This document shows, one piece after another, positions 8,606 through 17,607 of a stretch of DNA of 64,000 nt; position 1 is the stretch's first letter; the number at the start of each line of letters is the position of its first letter. Under the pieces are notes generated by a model. It had not been told where the DNA came from. It worked only from the letters and a program-made list of their open reading frames with translations, and did not search any database. Made by a program: the position numbers and the translations under genes. The stretch covers positions 62,001 to 126,000 of the forward strand of contig NZ_JAGGLM010000003.1 in NCBI RefSeq assembly GCF_017874415.1. Direction: 5' to 3'. The stretch is from Clostridium algifaecis. Its GTDB lineage: Bacteria > Bacillota > Clostridia > Clostridiales > Clostridiaceae.

Positions 8606-10075
8606 ATGAATAATATTATTTTAAATCATGATAGAGTAAATTTCAATGAAATTGAGAAGGTAGTTTTTGGAATCGTTTGTGAAGCAGGCTTATCAATTGT
8701 TAAAGGGCTAATGGAAAATTTAGATGAAGAGTTATTCAACAGCAGAGATAAAAAGAAATATAGATATAAATTTAAAACACAAAAGACTATTCAAACTGTT
8801 ATGGGAGATTTAACTTTTCAAAGAAGATATTATATAGACAAGCATACAAGAGAAGGAATATGTCTTTTGGACAATATTTTAGATTTAGACACTATAGGAA
8901 GAACAAGTTTAAATCTTGTTGAAAGAATTATTGACAATGCAGTTGACAATTCTTATAGAGAAAGTGCTAGAAAAATAGAAAATACAACAGTAACTAAAGT
9001 AAGCCATCAAACTATAAAAAATAAAGTAGATTTTGTAGGAACAGCCATTGAAAAGCTTGAAAATGTAAGGGTTGAAAAATATCTGAATAATGAACTTAAA
9101 GGAGAGAAAGAATCTAAAATACATTTTGAAGAAAAAGACGGAGTCTTCTTGAGAATACAGGGATAGAAACATAAGCAGGAACTTAAGCTAGCAAAGGTAT
9201 ATGAGGGTTGGCGTAAATATAATGAATCATATCATACTGTAGGTACCTGTTATTATGCAGGATATGAAGGCACTGAAGCTTTTGATAGCATTATTAATAG
9301 TGGCATAGCTGAAGTATATAATGAAGATGGAATTCAATATATAATATTAAATGGAGATGGAGCATCCTGGATTAGTGCTGAAACAGAAAATAGCTTAAAT
9401 AAGATCTATCAATTAGATTTGTTTCATATATATCAAAAAGCTAATCGAAAGATAAAAAATAAAGAAGCTAGAAAGAAAATTAAAAAACTATTAAAGAAAA
9501 AGAAATATGCTGAAACTATAGAAAAACTCAAAGAATTTATAGATAAAGAAACTGATGAAAAAGCTAAGGAAGAATTAAAAGAAGTATTTAACTATTATAA
9601 TAATAACTTTGATGCACTGATCAGATATCAAGATAAAAAGGATATTTTCTTACCTCAACCCCCTGACGGGATAGAATTTAAAGGATTAGGTACAATGGAG
9701 AGTAGTATAAGAAATGTGCTAGTTTTAAGAATGAAAAACAATGGAACTGCTTGGTCTATAAGTGGTGCAAATCATATGAGCAAACTTCTTTGTCTTAAAC
9801 ATTCTGGAGATTTACATGAACAGCTTAAGAAAATACTAAAAAATAGCAAAGTCGTAGACTTCATAGATATAAATAAAATGATTATAGATAAGTTAAATGA
9901 GTCTAAAAGAACCATAAGTGACGAAGTTAAAATACTTTTAAAGCAGCAGAAAAAGCCTACAAAGTATAATGAAAATATACAAAGCAGTATACTATATGGA
10001 CAAGGCAAAGTTACAAGAATGCAACAAATATTAAAGGGTCTATCGACCTTTGATTTTATGAGTAAAATACTATAA
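8606..10075 (+). pseudogene. ISLre2-type transposase interrupted by one in-frame TAG
   Basis: The frame opens at ATG 8606 (GAAAGGAG ribosome binding site), meets TAG at 9164-9166, then stays open in the same frame to 10075, for about 489 codons in all. The N-terminal part has the family's zinc-finger-like/HTH region. The downstream part has the expected LNGDGASW, DLFHIYQKA and SGANHMSKL motifs of UPF0236 transposases. Only the amber codon separates the halves, with no frameshift, so suppression or a recent mutation is possible. The piece after the stop has an internal TTG (9419) but no obvious ribosome binding site. Confidence 0.85.
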
Positions 10076-10192
10076 ATGTAATAATTTATTAAAAAAGCAC
10101 TTAAAATACAATAGTATAAGTCTGCCAAAAATAAAAAAGGCAAAATATTGGTAATGAAGAAAAATTTGCGCCATATAAATTTTTACTGTGAC

Positions 10193-10201
10193 CTACCTAA
10201 A
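10193..10201. repeat. Target-site duplication, right copy
   Basis: CTACCTAAA, identical to 8462-8470. Confidence 0.8.
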
Positions 10202-10205
10202 TAAA

Positions 10206-10220
10206 GTAGAATCTTTTTTT
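10206..10220 (+). terminator. Right arm of terminator split by IS
   Basis: GTAGAATCTTTTTTT, the partner of 8451-8465. It still carries the T run but is now 1.7 kb from its other arm. Confidence 0.8.
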
Positions 10221-10241
10221 TATATTTGTGGTAAAATAATA

Positions 10242-10326
10242 ATAAGGGGAGCCAATAAAGGCTGAGAGTAAGATATATTTCTTAGACCCATAAAAACTGA
10301 TCTGGATAATACCAGCGTAGGAAAGG
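10242..10326 (+). promoter_or_regulatory. TPP riboswitch (THI element)
   Basis: The conserved TPP aptamer is readable. A GGGGAGCC start is followed by CTGAGA at 10262-10267 and then the pyrophosphate-side GATCTGGATAATACCAGCGTAGGAA region from 10300, which closes next to the AAGGAAG ribosome binding site of thiW. In the absence of an evident terminator between aptamer and ATG, control is probably by hiding the ribosome binding site when thiamine pyrophosphate is bound. Confidence 0.92.
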
Positions 10327-10336
10327 AAGTAATTTC

Positions 10337-10825
10337 ATGAAAGTAAAAAATCTAACTGTGTCATCCCTTTTTATAGCTCTGGGGGTTTTAGGTGGTACCT
10401 CCATATATATCCCTGTAGGAGTATCCAAATGCTATCCAATACAACATGCAATTAACGTTATAGCTTCAATTATACTTGGACCATTTTATTCAGTGTCCAT
10501 AGCATTTTGTATATCTCTCATAAGAAATTTTTTAGGCACAGGTTCTCTGCTTGCATTTCCAGGAAGCATGATAGGTGCATTTTTTGCAGGTATATTATAT
10601 AAAAAGTTTAGTAAACCTATAACAGCTCTCATAGGTGAGATTTTTGGGACTGGAATACTTGGTTCATTATTGGCTGTTCCAATAGCAAATCTAATAATGG
10701 GACAAAGTGTTGGAGCAACTGTCTACATAATTCCATTTTTACTAAGCACAACTGGCGGAAGTATAATAGGATATGCAATTATAAAAGTTCTTCAAACTAA
10801 AATCAGTACAGTTTTAATTAAATAG
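10337..10825 (+). CDS. thiW: ThiW, thiamine-precursor ECF transporter S component
   Basis: Small membrane protein of 162 residues with five to six hydrophobic segments. It is the substrate-binding subunit of an ECF-type vitamin transporter for a thiamine precursor, probably the thiazole moiety. The N-terminal ALGVLGGTSIYIPVGVSKCYPIQH and central RNFLGTGSLLAFPGSMIGAF segments match ThiW. Regulation by the upstream TPP riboswitch supports the role. No energy-coupling module (EcfAA'T) and no thiM/thiE lie next to it, so it probably shares a general ECF module encoded elsewhere. Confidence 0.9.
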   Translation: MKVKNLTVSSLFIALGVLGGTSIYIPVGVSKCYPIQHAINVIASIILGPFYSVSIAFCISLIRNFLGTGSLLAFPGSMIGAFFAGILYKKFSKPITALIGEIFGTGILGSLLAVPIANLIMGQSVGATVYIIPFLLSTTGGSIIGYAIIKVLQTKISTVLIK

Positions 10826-10836
10826 CACAGAAATGG

Positions 10837-10868
10837 AAAAGAGGCAGTTCAATTGAGCCGTCTCTTTT
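10837..10868. terminator. Terminator between convergent thiW and zinc-ribbon gene
   Basis: AAAAGAG ... CTCTTTT with inner pairing, followed by ATTTTTT on the plus strand. It overlaps the stop codon of the minus-strand gene ending at 10867. Confidence 0.65.
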
Positions 10869-11115
10869 ATTTTTTAACAATTAGAGAAATTAATTTAAGA
10901 GAAATAGCAAATACACCTATTGTCAATATAGTTATGCCAAAAATTTTCAGATTTTGACGATTAAGCTTGAATCTTTTTTGAGGAGAAGTATTATGTATTT
11001 CATCATACTCAAATGTATCTTCTTCTTCGTTATTTTTCTCCTGCTTTGCTCCGCAATAAATACAAAACTTATCATTTTCATTTAATTCCGTTCCACATTC
11101 TCTGCACTTAGGCAA
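10867..11115 (-). CDS. Small zinc-ribbon membrane protein
   Basis: 82 residues: an N-terminal zinc ribbon with two CxxC/CxxCG knuckles (CRECG at 4-8, CIYCG at 18-22), an acidic linker, and one C-terminal membrane helix (about 58-79). It starts at TTG 11115, six bases after the stop of the upstream GTPase gene, so the pair is co-transcribed. A tail-anchored metal-binding partner of that GTPase is the simplest reading. No defined function is known to me. Confidence 0.75.
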   Translation of the reverse strand: MPKCRECGTELNENDKFCIYCGAKQEKNNEEEDTFEYDEIHNTSPQKRFKLNRQNLKIFGITILTIGVFAISLKLISLIVKK

Positions 11116-11121
11116 TTAAAA

Positions 11122-12300
11122 TCACTTCCTTCTCCCTCCATTTATAAGCTTATATTTGTATAAAAGCCATAAAAAAGGATCTTCCACCCTATGTGGTGTA
11201 ATTTCTGAAATTCTATTATCACATGGAGAAGAACCAAGGGCAGTCAATGCAAAATAAGCATGATTCTTAAAATTAGAATTGAGCTGATTTACAAAATTTT
11301 CACCACCCCAGCTTCTAAGTAAAGCTTCCACCGTCTCACTTATATCTTCAAAATCAGACAAATCAAAATATCCTTTGTTGACACGTCCGCCAGAATAATT
11401 TATAAATTTTGACTGATCTATAAGCGGCTTGATTGTATCAATTTTTGACAGAGCTACTGCCACAGGTATGTCTATAGGTTTATCAATTTTTATACCGTTC
11501 CCTTTTCTAATGAGATTTACCGTTCTTGACAGTAAATCCTCTATCTCTCTATCTTCATCCACAGCCTCAATATCCTTGGAAAGCTTCTGCCTTACACTTC
11601 TCATTTGAAGTGGATCAATCAAAAATATTATTCCTGATGAACTATATATATATTTGTCAAAAGTTTTCATAGCTTCTTCAGAATTAAGATCCTCCCCGGA
11701 TGTATCAAAGAAAGCAATAGTTGCAGCATTATTTTTCAGCTTGCTTTTTACAAAACTTTCAATTATGTTGTTCCCCTTAAAGGTAAAGTTATATATAAGA
11801 GGTTGTTTTACACATGGTTCTATTTTTGCAGATCGTGTGGAATCTATTGTTTCACCTTTCCTAAAAATAGCATTGAAAAAATCTCTCCTGTATTTGCTTA
11901 TCGTTTCATCGTTAGCTGCTGAAAAACTATAATTAAAATTTGAAGATATTTCATTCATCAATTTATTAATCAAAACTGCAATATAATGACTTTTACCTGC
12001 TCCTCTGTCACCCACTACTGTAAAAATCAAATTGTCATATTCTCCAATCGAATTAGGGAGCTCCGACTTGCAACTTGGACATATTTTTATGTTTGTTTCC
12101 TTACCACATTCATTACAAAATACAAGATCCAGCATTTTATTCTTATTATCATCAATTCTAGGTTTAATTGGTATACGATTTTTAGCATTGCTGCAAACTT
12201 CCGGATCATTTGCACAAAGAAAATTAACTTCATTTAAATCGTGCTTTGAAAAACAATATGGACATATATAATAATCTTTTTTTCTAAAGTTAAATTTCAT
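11122..12300 (-). CDS. Zinc-ribbon TRAFAC-type GTPase
   Basis: 392 residues. The N terminus has two cysteine clusters, C13/C16 with C29/C36 and C62/C65 with C74/C77, likely two zinc ribbons. A P-loop GTPase domain follows: Walker A GDRGAGKS at 97-104, a DTSGED switch-II-like motif near 200, and ALSKIDT near 286 in the position of the NKxD base-recognition motif. A FALTALGSSPCD strand near 352 could be the G5 loop. The pattern fits the uncharacterised double-ribbon TRAFAC GTPases that occur in bacterial conflict or membrane-associated systems. It is first in a two-gene operon with the small zinc-ribbon membrane protein. GGAGGG precedes the ATG. Confidence 0.7.
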   Translation of the reverse strand: MKFNFRKKDYYICPYCFSKHDLNEVNFLCANDPEVCSNAKNRIPIKPRIDDNKNKMLDLVFCNECGKETNIKICPSCKSELPNSIGEYDNLIFTVVGDRGAGKSHYIAVLINKLMNEISSNFNYSFSAANDETISKYRRDFFNAIFRKGETIDSTRSAKIEPCVKQPLIYNFTFKGNNIIESFVKSKLKNNAATIAFFDTSGEDLNSEEAMKTFDKYIYSSSGIIFLIDPLQMRSVRQKLSKDIEAVDEDREIEDLLSRTVNLIRKGNGIKIDKPIDIPVAVALSKIDTIKPLIDQSKFINYSGGRVNKGYFDLSDFEDISETVEALLRSWGGENFVNQLNSNFKNHAYFALTALGSSPCDNRISEITPHRVEDPFLWLLYKYKLINGGRRK

Positions 12301-12424
12301 ATTAAATCCCTCCGCATACTAATTATGCTTCTTTAATTTTGTTAGAAACATATAATACAATTTATTATAACAGACTGCAGTATTTAATATATGAAGAATT
12401 TTTTAAATTTATAATTCCAAAATA

Positions 12425-13174
12425 TTATAAATACCAGTTTAAGATATTCTGACCTAACAGCACCGTTATAACAGATGCCGCCGCAATAAATGGTCCAAAA
12501 GGTATATAATCTTTTCTTGATTTTTTACCTGATAAAATAAGTATTACAGCTGCAATTGCTCCTATAACAAAAGATAAAAACAACATGACAAAAGTAAGCT
12601 CAAGCCCGAGGAACATTCCACATACAAAGCAGATCTCCATATCACCCCATCCCATTCCACCTTTTGTTATGACAATAATTAGCGACAAAAGCCCTCCGCC
12701 TAATATACCTCCATAAACATATGTCTTTACAGGAAACCCGATATAATAATATGATGCTAAAAATATAATAGATGAAATTAAACCCACTATTGTAGTTTCA
12801 AAATAAACATTTGTCGTATTAAAATCTATTATACCTACCACAATCAAAATACTTATAAATGTTATGTATTTTACAATACTTATGCTAATTCCAAATTTAA
12901 CGTAAAGCATGAGATATAAAATACCAGTAACAAATTCCACAATAGGGTATTTTTTAGATATCTTCTCTCCACAATATCTGCATTTTCCTTTCAAAACAAT
13001 GTAACTTGCTACAGGAATTAAATCATACCATTTAATTTTTCTTCCACAGCTTGTGCAGTGAGAAGGTGTATATACAACAGATTCCTGCAGCGGTATTCTA
13101 TATATACATACATTCAAAAAACTTCCAATTATAGTTCCAAAAATAAATATAATAATTCCATAGTAAATATACAT
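12425..13174 (-). CDS. Type IV prepilin peptidase (A24 family)
   Basis: Integral-membrane aspartyl protease that cleaves the leader of prepilins and methylates the new N terminus. The 249-residue protein has the N-terminal GSFLNVCIYRIP signature, a cytoplasmic loop with two CxxC pairs (CTSCG, CRYCG) that binds zinc, and the catalytic aspartates in GIIDFNT and GMGWGD. I chose ATG 13174 over the upstream frame because GGAGA lies seven bases before it and the preceding 30 residues are hydrophilic and family-atypical. No pilin or pilus assembly genes are adjacent, so its substrates lie elsewhere. Confidence 0.9.
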   Translation of the reverse strand: MYIYYGIIIFIFGTIIGSFLNVCIYRIPLQESVVYTPSHCTSCGRKIKWYDLIPVASYIVLKGKCRYCGEKISKKYPIVEFVTGILYLMLYVKFGISISIVKYITFISILIVVGIIDFNTTNVYFETTIVGLISSIIFLASYYYIGFPVKTYVYGGILGGGLLSLIIVITKGGMGWGDMEICFVCGMFLGLELTFVMLFLSFVIGAIAAVILILSGKKSRKDYIPFGPFIAAASVITVLLGQNILNWYL

Positions 13175-13362
13175 ATACAAATCTCCGCATTTCTTAGTAT
13201 TTTTGTTATTATTATCATTTACAAAAGGAAATATTTTATACATTTTTCCATAAAAATAGTACAATTCCAGACAATTACTTAAAACTTTAAAATTTTTTTA
13301 ATATGTTGTATTATTAGAATAAACACTTTATATACAGAATAATTTATATGAATTGAAGGAAA

Positions 13363-14808
13363 GTGAGCTTTATTTTAAAAATGCTTGATGATAAAACTTA
13401 TAATTTAAATGTTTTAAAAAATGTTTTAAAAGATATTGCTGATATAATAGGAGTATTTGACCTAGATAAGACAATTTTATTTCTAAACGATGCTGCATAT
13501 AATTTCTATAAAAAAAATCCTGAGCAGATTAGAAATAAAAAATGTTTTGAAATGTTAAATAAAAAAGAGCTTTGTAAAGGCTGCGGCATCGAAAAAGCCA
13601 TTAAAACCAAAAAAGTTATAAGATATAAAAAGTATATTCCAGAATTAAATAAATTTGTGGAATGTACTTATAACCCTGTGTTAAATAGTTCAAAAGAGGT
13701 AATGTTCGTTGTTGAAAATTTAAAAGATATTACTACAATTAACATTCTTGTAAATACCCTTAAAGAAAGTGAGGAAAGATATCGTAAAATCATTGATCTT
13801 TCTCCAGAGGCAATTGTTATCATAGTAGATAATAAAATTGTTTTAGCAAATAATAAAGCTTGCACATTATTAGGCAGCGATTGTACTGAAATTATGGGAA
13901 ACAGTATATACAAATATATACATCCACAATTTGCAAAAATAGCTCGTAAAAGAATAAAAAAACATCTAAAAGAAAAAAAATCAAAAGCTATTTTTGATTA
14001 TAAAATTGTACGTTATGATAATAGCATAGTTGAAGTTGAGATATCCTCAAGCTATCTAACTTACATAGGTAGTCCTGCAATTCAGGCAATTATTAGAAAC
14101 ATTACTCAGATGAAAAAAAATTTGAATGAAGCTGCTAAATTTCAACAAAAATATATCGAAGGTACATCTCCTTTTCCTGAAAAACTTGAAATGGAGAGTC
14201 TTTACATGCCAGCTAGAACCGTAAGTGGAGATTTTTTCAAGCTTTACAAAGTCAATCAAGACTTGGTGATTGGAATAATTGGGGATGTCAGCGGTAAAGG
14301 TATCAGGGCAGCACTTAACGTATCAGCATTTTTTGTTCTATTTCGTGAAGCAATCCTAATCAGTGATACTCCTTCCCAAATAGTTAAATTTTTAAATAAA
14401 AAAATTGTCGATTATTTAGGTGATAATCATTATATTGCAGCTTGTTGTTTTAGTCTGGATTTTAAAGAAAATAAAGCAAAAATAATAGGTGCAGGAATAA
14501 ATCAATTTATGTTCCAGAGAAGCAAGCATTCTGCAGAAGAGATTATTGTAAAGGGACCTTTTTTAGGTATGTTCGAAAACGGAATATTTGATGAGAAAAC
14601 AATCCACTTTGAAGAAGGTGATAAATTTTATTTTCCTACTGATGGATTGGAATTCATATTTGATGATAATGAACTCAAGCAAAATTATCTTAAATCACAT
14701 ACAATCCCTGAATTTATAACCTATTTAAAAAATACTTTAAACAACACAATTAATGACGGTGATGCTTTAAAAGATGACAGCACAATAATTGCACTAGAAA
14801 TCAAATAA
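13363..14808 (+). CDS. PAS-domain sensor with SpoIIE/RsbU-type PP2C phosphatase
   Basis: 481 residues, no membrane segments. PAS 1 (about 15-115) contains a C..CKGCG cluster at about 55-72 that could hold metal. PAS 2 is at about 130-250. The C-terminal PP2C domain (about 265-480) keeps GDFF, GDVSGKG, DGLEF and DDSTII, the metal-binding motifs of stage II sporulation E-like phosphatases. Such enzymes dephosphorylate a STAS anti-sigma antagonist. The STAS protein, its kinase and a chemoreceptor are encoded just downstream, so it is the activating end of a partner switch. The start is GTG at 13363 with GAAGGA only a few bases upstream; ATG 13381 is an alternative. Confidence 0.85.
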   Translation: MSFILKMLDDKTYNLNVLKNVLKDIADIIGVFDLDKTILFLNDAAYNFYKKNPEQIRNKKCFEMLNKKELCKGCGIEKAIKTKKVIRYKKYIPELNKFVECTYNPVLNSSKEVMFVVENLKDITTINILVNTLKESEERYRKIIDLSPEAIVIIVDNKIVLANNKACTLLGSDCTEIMGNSIYKYIHPQFAKIARKRIKKHLKEKKSKAIFDYKIVRYDNSIVEVEISSSYLTYIGSPAIQAIIRNITQMKKNLNEAAKFQQKYIEGTSPFPEKLEMESLYMPARTVSGDFFKLYKVNQDLVIGIIGDVSGKGIRAALNVSAFFVLFREAILISDTPSQIVKFLNKKIVDYLGDNHYIAACCFSLDFKENKAKIIGAGINQFMFQRSKHSAEEIIVKGPFLGMFENGIFDEKTIHFEEGDKFYFPTDGLEFIFDDNELKQNYLKSHTIPEFITYLKNTLNNTINDGDALKDDSTIIALEIK

Positions 14809-14824
14809 CTTTGGAGGACTGTGA

Positions 14825-15208
14825 ATGAAAAATAAGGAATTTATCCTTTATGGATTATCTAAATACAAACAAACTATAGACGAAATTATCACAGAATTGA
14901 ATGCAGCTAATAATGATTTTGATATTAGGTTAATACTTACGGAAGCTCTAACAAATGCTTTTAAACATGGTAATAAAATGAACGTGAACAAGCCTATTTA
15001 TTTAAAATATTATTACGATGGTTCCAATGTAAAATTTGAAATTAAAGATTGTGGAACCGGACTTAAAAATGTAAAAATTAATGAGGAATTGAATGATAAA
15101 AACATATTAAAAAATGAAGGAAGAGGATTATTTCTTATTAAAAATCTTTCAGATAATGTTAAATTAAAACAAAACACTCTAATTATACAAAAATCTCTGG
15201 CTTCATAA
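14825..15208 (+). CDS. RsbW-type serine kinase / anti-sigma factor (HATPase)
   Basis: 127 residues of a single GHKL ATPase domain: N box LTEALTNAFKHGN (about 39-51), G1 box DCGTGLK (about 77-83), and G2 region NEGRGLFLIKNL (about 98-109). Proteins of this kind phosphorylate a STAS antagonist and bind a target such as a sigma factor. The gene is 16 bp after the phosphatase, with GGAGG before the ATG. The partner it inhibits is unknown; no classical SigB lies nearby. Confidence 0.85.
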   Translation: MKNKEFILYGLSKYKQTIDEIITELNAANNDFDIRLILTEALTNAFKHGNKMNVNKPIYLKYYYDGSNVKFEIKDCGTGLKNVKINEELNDKNILKNEGRGLFLIKNLSDNVKLKQNTLIIQKSLAS

Positions 15209-15247
15209 ATCACAACAATATATAAACTTTAATTTGGAGGTATTTTA

Positions 15248-17248
15248 ATGAAAACAAGTTTAAAGAATAAATTGGGACTGATGTTTTTTGTATTTATAGC
15301 AGTTCCGCTTGTCATTTTAGGAATTTTTTCTTATACTATGGCATCCAGAGCACTACAAAATTCAACAGAACTTCAATTAAGAGAAACTACCAACCAAACT
15401 GTCAAAAGTATAAATTCAACCATAGATTCGACAGATAAATATATTAAAATTTTAAGTTCTGACGAAAGAATGGCAAAAGTTGCTTCAGGCGATAATAGCT
15501 ATACTGCTGATGTTTATAACTATTTACAAAAAATACAGAAAGAAAACAGCAATATAGTAGAAACTTTGTCTATAGCAAATACATCAGCTAAAGGAATTGT
15601 AAGCAACTCAAGTGAAAATTACAATGTTGACTATAGTGATAGAGACTTTGTCATGGATGCCCTAAAAGGTACTCCAGGTGCACATAAAAAAACTGTCTTG
15701 ATATCAAGAATTACCGGCAAACCAATAGTAGGAGTTGCATATCCTTTAAAAATTAATAATAAAGTTGTAGGTGCAATAGTCGGAATTATGTCCTTTGATA
15801 GTATTTCCAATGTAGTGTCCAATATCAAAATAAGCAACTATGGATATTCATATATGGTTAATAAAGATGGACTTGTTATCTCTCATCCAAGCACCAGCAA
15901 AATATTCAAAGAAAATATTTTAAACAGCAATAATGACCAGCTGAAAGCTTTAATAAATAAGGCTAAATCAAATGGAAGTTCTGAGGGCTACTACACTTAT
16001 GATGGAGTCCGCAAATTTGGGAAGTTTGTTTCAAACAATAATTGGATTATAGCAGTAGGAGCTGACTATAACAAATATATGTCTTCCGCTATAGATATTA
16101 GAAATTTTACAATTATAATTTCTATATTATCCATATTAATTGCAGTACTTTTAGCATATAAACTTTCTAATAGAAATATAATAAATCCTATTAAGAACTT
16201 AGAAGCTTTAATGGAGCAAGCTGGTAATGGTGATTTAACAGTAAAATCTAAAATAAATACACAGGATGAAATACAAACCTTGGGTGAATATTTTAATAAG
16301 ATGCTTGAACATCAGCAAAATACAATACTTGACGTTAAAAATAGTTCTGAAAACCTGGCTTCTGCTTCACAAGAATTAGCTACTTCCAATGAAGAGATAA
16401 GTTCATCTACTGAACAGATAAGTAAAACTATACAAAGAGTTGCAAAGGATTCTGAAACTCAAAATGATTCAATTGTAGAAGTATCACAGGTTCTTGTTCA
16501 ACTTTCAAGCCTTGTTCAAATATCTCAAAGCAGGGCTCTTACAGCCAAAAAAAATTCTGATAATACTATGGATACGGCAGAAGAAGGAAGAAGTAAAATT
16601 GAAAAAACAGTCTCTGCTATTGAAAATATTCGTAAATCATCAAATAAGACAGAGAATACACTTAAAGTATTACAGGAGCTTTCAAAGAAAGTCAGTGGGA
16701 TTATTGATACCATAAATGATATTTCATCTCAAACCAATTTGCTAGCATTAAATGCAGCTATTGAAGCAGCAAGGGCTGGTGAGCATGGAAAAGGCTTTAC
16801 CGTAGTTGCTGATGAAGTTCGTAAGCTTTCAGAACAAACTAATGTAGGTGCAAATGAAATATCCTCATTAATAAATGAAATGGTAGCTGAAATAGACAGG
16901 GCTGTAGAAAATATGTCTTCAAGCAAAGGTGCTGTAGAAGATGGAGTAGTCATAGTAAAAAATACAGACAAGTCCTTTGTCAGTATTATAGATGCAGTAA
17001 ATTTAATAGCAAGTGATATAGAACAAATAGCAGATGTTACAAAAAATGAAGTAGCTACTTCCGATAAAATAATAGGTCTTATCAATAAAGTAGCAACTAT
17101 AACTGAAGATAATGCAGCTAGCAGTGAAGAAGTTGCTGCATCTACTGAAGAACAAAATTCAGCAATTGAAAATGTGACAGCAAGTGCAGAGGAAACAAGT
17201 GCTCTTGCAGAATCACTAAACAATCTTGTAGAAAAATTTAAAATTTAA
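15248..17248 (+). CDS. Methyl-accepting chemotaxis protein (dCache sensor)
   Basis: 666-residue receptor. A membrane helix at about 10-30, a periplasmic-side dCache sensor (about 35-275) with the [13 protein letters not shown] and [17 protein letters not shown] strands, a second helix (about 285-305), HAMP (about 308-360) and a long coiled signalling domain. The conserved hairpin tip around [20 protein letters not shown] is near residue 495. No C-terminal CheR-docking pentapeptide is visible. It sits between an RsbW-like kinase and a STAS protein with short spacers, so it shares their transcript. Its input may feed the partner switch rather than, or as well as, flagellar control. Confidence 0.92.
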   Translation: MKTSLKNKLGLMFFVFIAVPLVILGIFSYTMASRALQNSTELQLRETTNQTVKSINSTIDSTDKYIKILSSDERMAKVASGDNSYTADVYNYLQKIQKENSNIVETLSIANTSAKGIVSNSSENYNVDYSDRDFVMDALKGTPGAHKKTVLISRITGKPIVGVAYPLKINNKVVGAIVGIMSFDSISNVVSNIKISNYGYSYMVNKDGLVISHPSTSKIFKENILNSNNDQLKALINKAKSNGSSEGYYTYDGVRKFGKFVSNNNWIIAVGADYNKYMSSAIDIRNFTIIISILSILIAVLLAYKLSNRNIINPIKNLEALMEQAGNGDLTVKSKINTQDEIQTLGEYFNKMLEHQQNTILDVKNSSENLASASQELATSNEEISSSTEQISKTIQRVAKDSETQNDSIVEVSQVLVQLSSLVQISQSRALTAKKNSDNTMDTAEEGRSKIEKTVSAIENIRKSSNKTENTLKVLQELSKKVSGIIDTINDISSQTNLLALNAAIEAARAGEHGKGFTVVADEVRKLSEQTNVGANEISSLINEMVAEIDRAVENMSSSKGAVEDGVVIVKNTDKSFVSIIDAVNLIASDIEQIADVTKNEVATSDKIIGLINKVATITEDNAASSEEVAASTEEQNSAIENVTASAEETSALAESLNNLVEKFKI

Positions 17249-17262
17249 GGTGGGTGATCTAA

Positions 17263-17541
17263 ATGAGTGAATTAAATATTGAAATACCAGAAAATTTTGC
17301 TGTTGATGAGGCTGACGAGCTTAGAAAAAAACTTGATTACTTATTAGATAAAAATGAAAAAAGTTTTGTACTTGATTTCAGCAAATGTACTTTTATTGAC
17401 AGCACAGGCCTTGGAGTCTTAGTATCAGCTTACAAAAAGTGCAAAAATGTAAATGGCACCTTCAAACTTCATTCTGTCAATGACCAGGTCATGAAAATTT
17501 TTAAAATGACCAGATTAGACAAAGTATTTGACATAGAATAG
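17263..17541 (+). CDS. STAS-domain anti-sigma factor antagonist
   Basis: 92 residues of one STAS domain. The conserved phosphorylation site serine is in the CTFIDSTGLGVL motif (about 43-54). It would be phosphorylated by the kinase at 14825 and dephosphorylated by the PP2C enzyme at 13363. It begins 14 bp after the chemoreceptor stop and closes the four-gene unit. Confidence 0.9.
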   Translation: MSELNIEIPENFAVDEADELRKKLDYLLDKNEKSFVLDFSKCTFIDSTGLGVLVSAYKKCKNVNGTFKLHSVNDQVMKIFKMTRLDKVFDIE

Positions 17542-17558
17542 AAAAAACAGTAACACAT

Positions 17559-17601
17559 CCTCCTTAGTGATATAATGTAATAAATAATAAAACTAAGGAG
17601 G
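17559..17601 (+). promoter_or_regulatory. Inverted repeat covering promoter and ribosome binding site of the aminotransferase
   Basis: CCTCCTTAGT at 17559-17568 is the exact complement of ACTAAGGAGG at 17592-17601, which contains the aminotransferase ribosome binding site. Between the arms lies an extended -10 box TGATATAAT at 17568-17576. Transcripts starting at that promoter (about 17583) would lack the first arm. Read-through transcripts from the STAS operon would include both arms and could mask the ribosome binding site. Confidence 0.6.
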
Positions 17602-17607
17602 TTTAAA

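Larger units (their letters stand above)
8471..10192 (+). mobile_element. ISLre2-family (UPF0236) insertion sequence, 1722 bp
   Basis: Bounded by a 9-bp direct repeat. The ends are imperfect inverted repeats: GTGTAAGTAAAA at the left and, read inward, GTCACAGTAAAA at the right. It carries one transposase gene on the plus strand, interrupted by a stop codon. A hairpin at 8505-8539, between the left end and the gene, may block transcription entering from outside. The element is probably no longer able to move by itself. Confidence 0.8.

Noticed and set aside
9419-10075. Independent gene after the IS stop codon
   Set aside because: It is in the same frame as the upstream transposase part and lacks a ribosome binding site.
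16729-17223. 164-codon minus-strand frame in the chemoreceptor
   Set aside because: Shadow of the coiled signalling domain; no start signals.
17528-17533. TTGACA within the end of the STAS gene as -35 of the aminotransferase promoter
   Set aside because: It is 37 bp from the TATAAT at 17571, too far; the extended -10 explains the promoter better.
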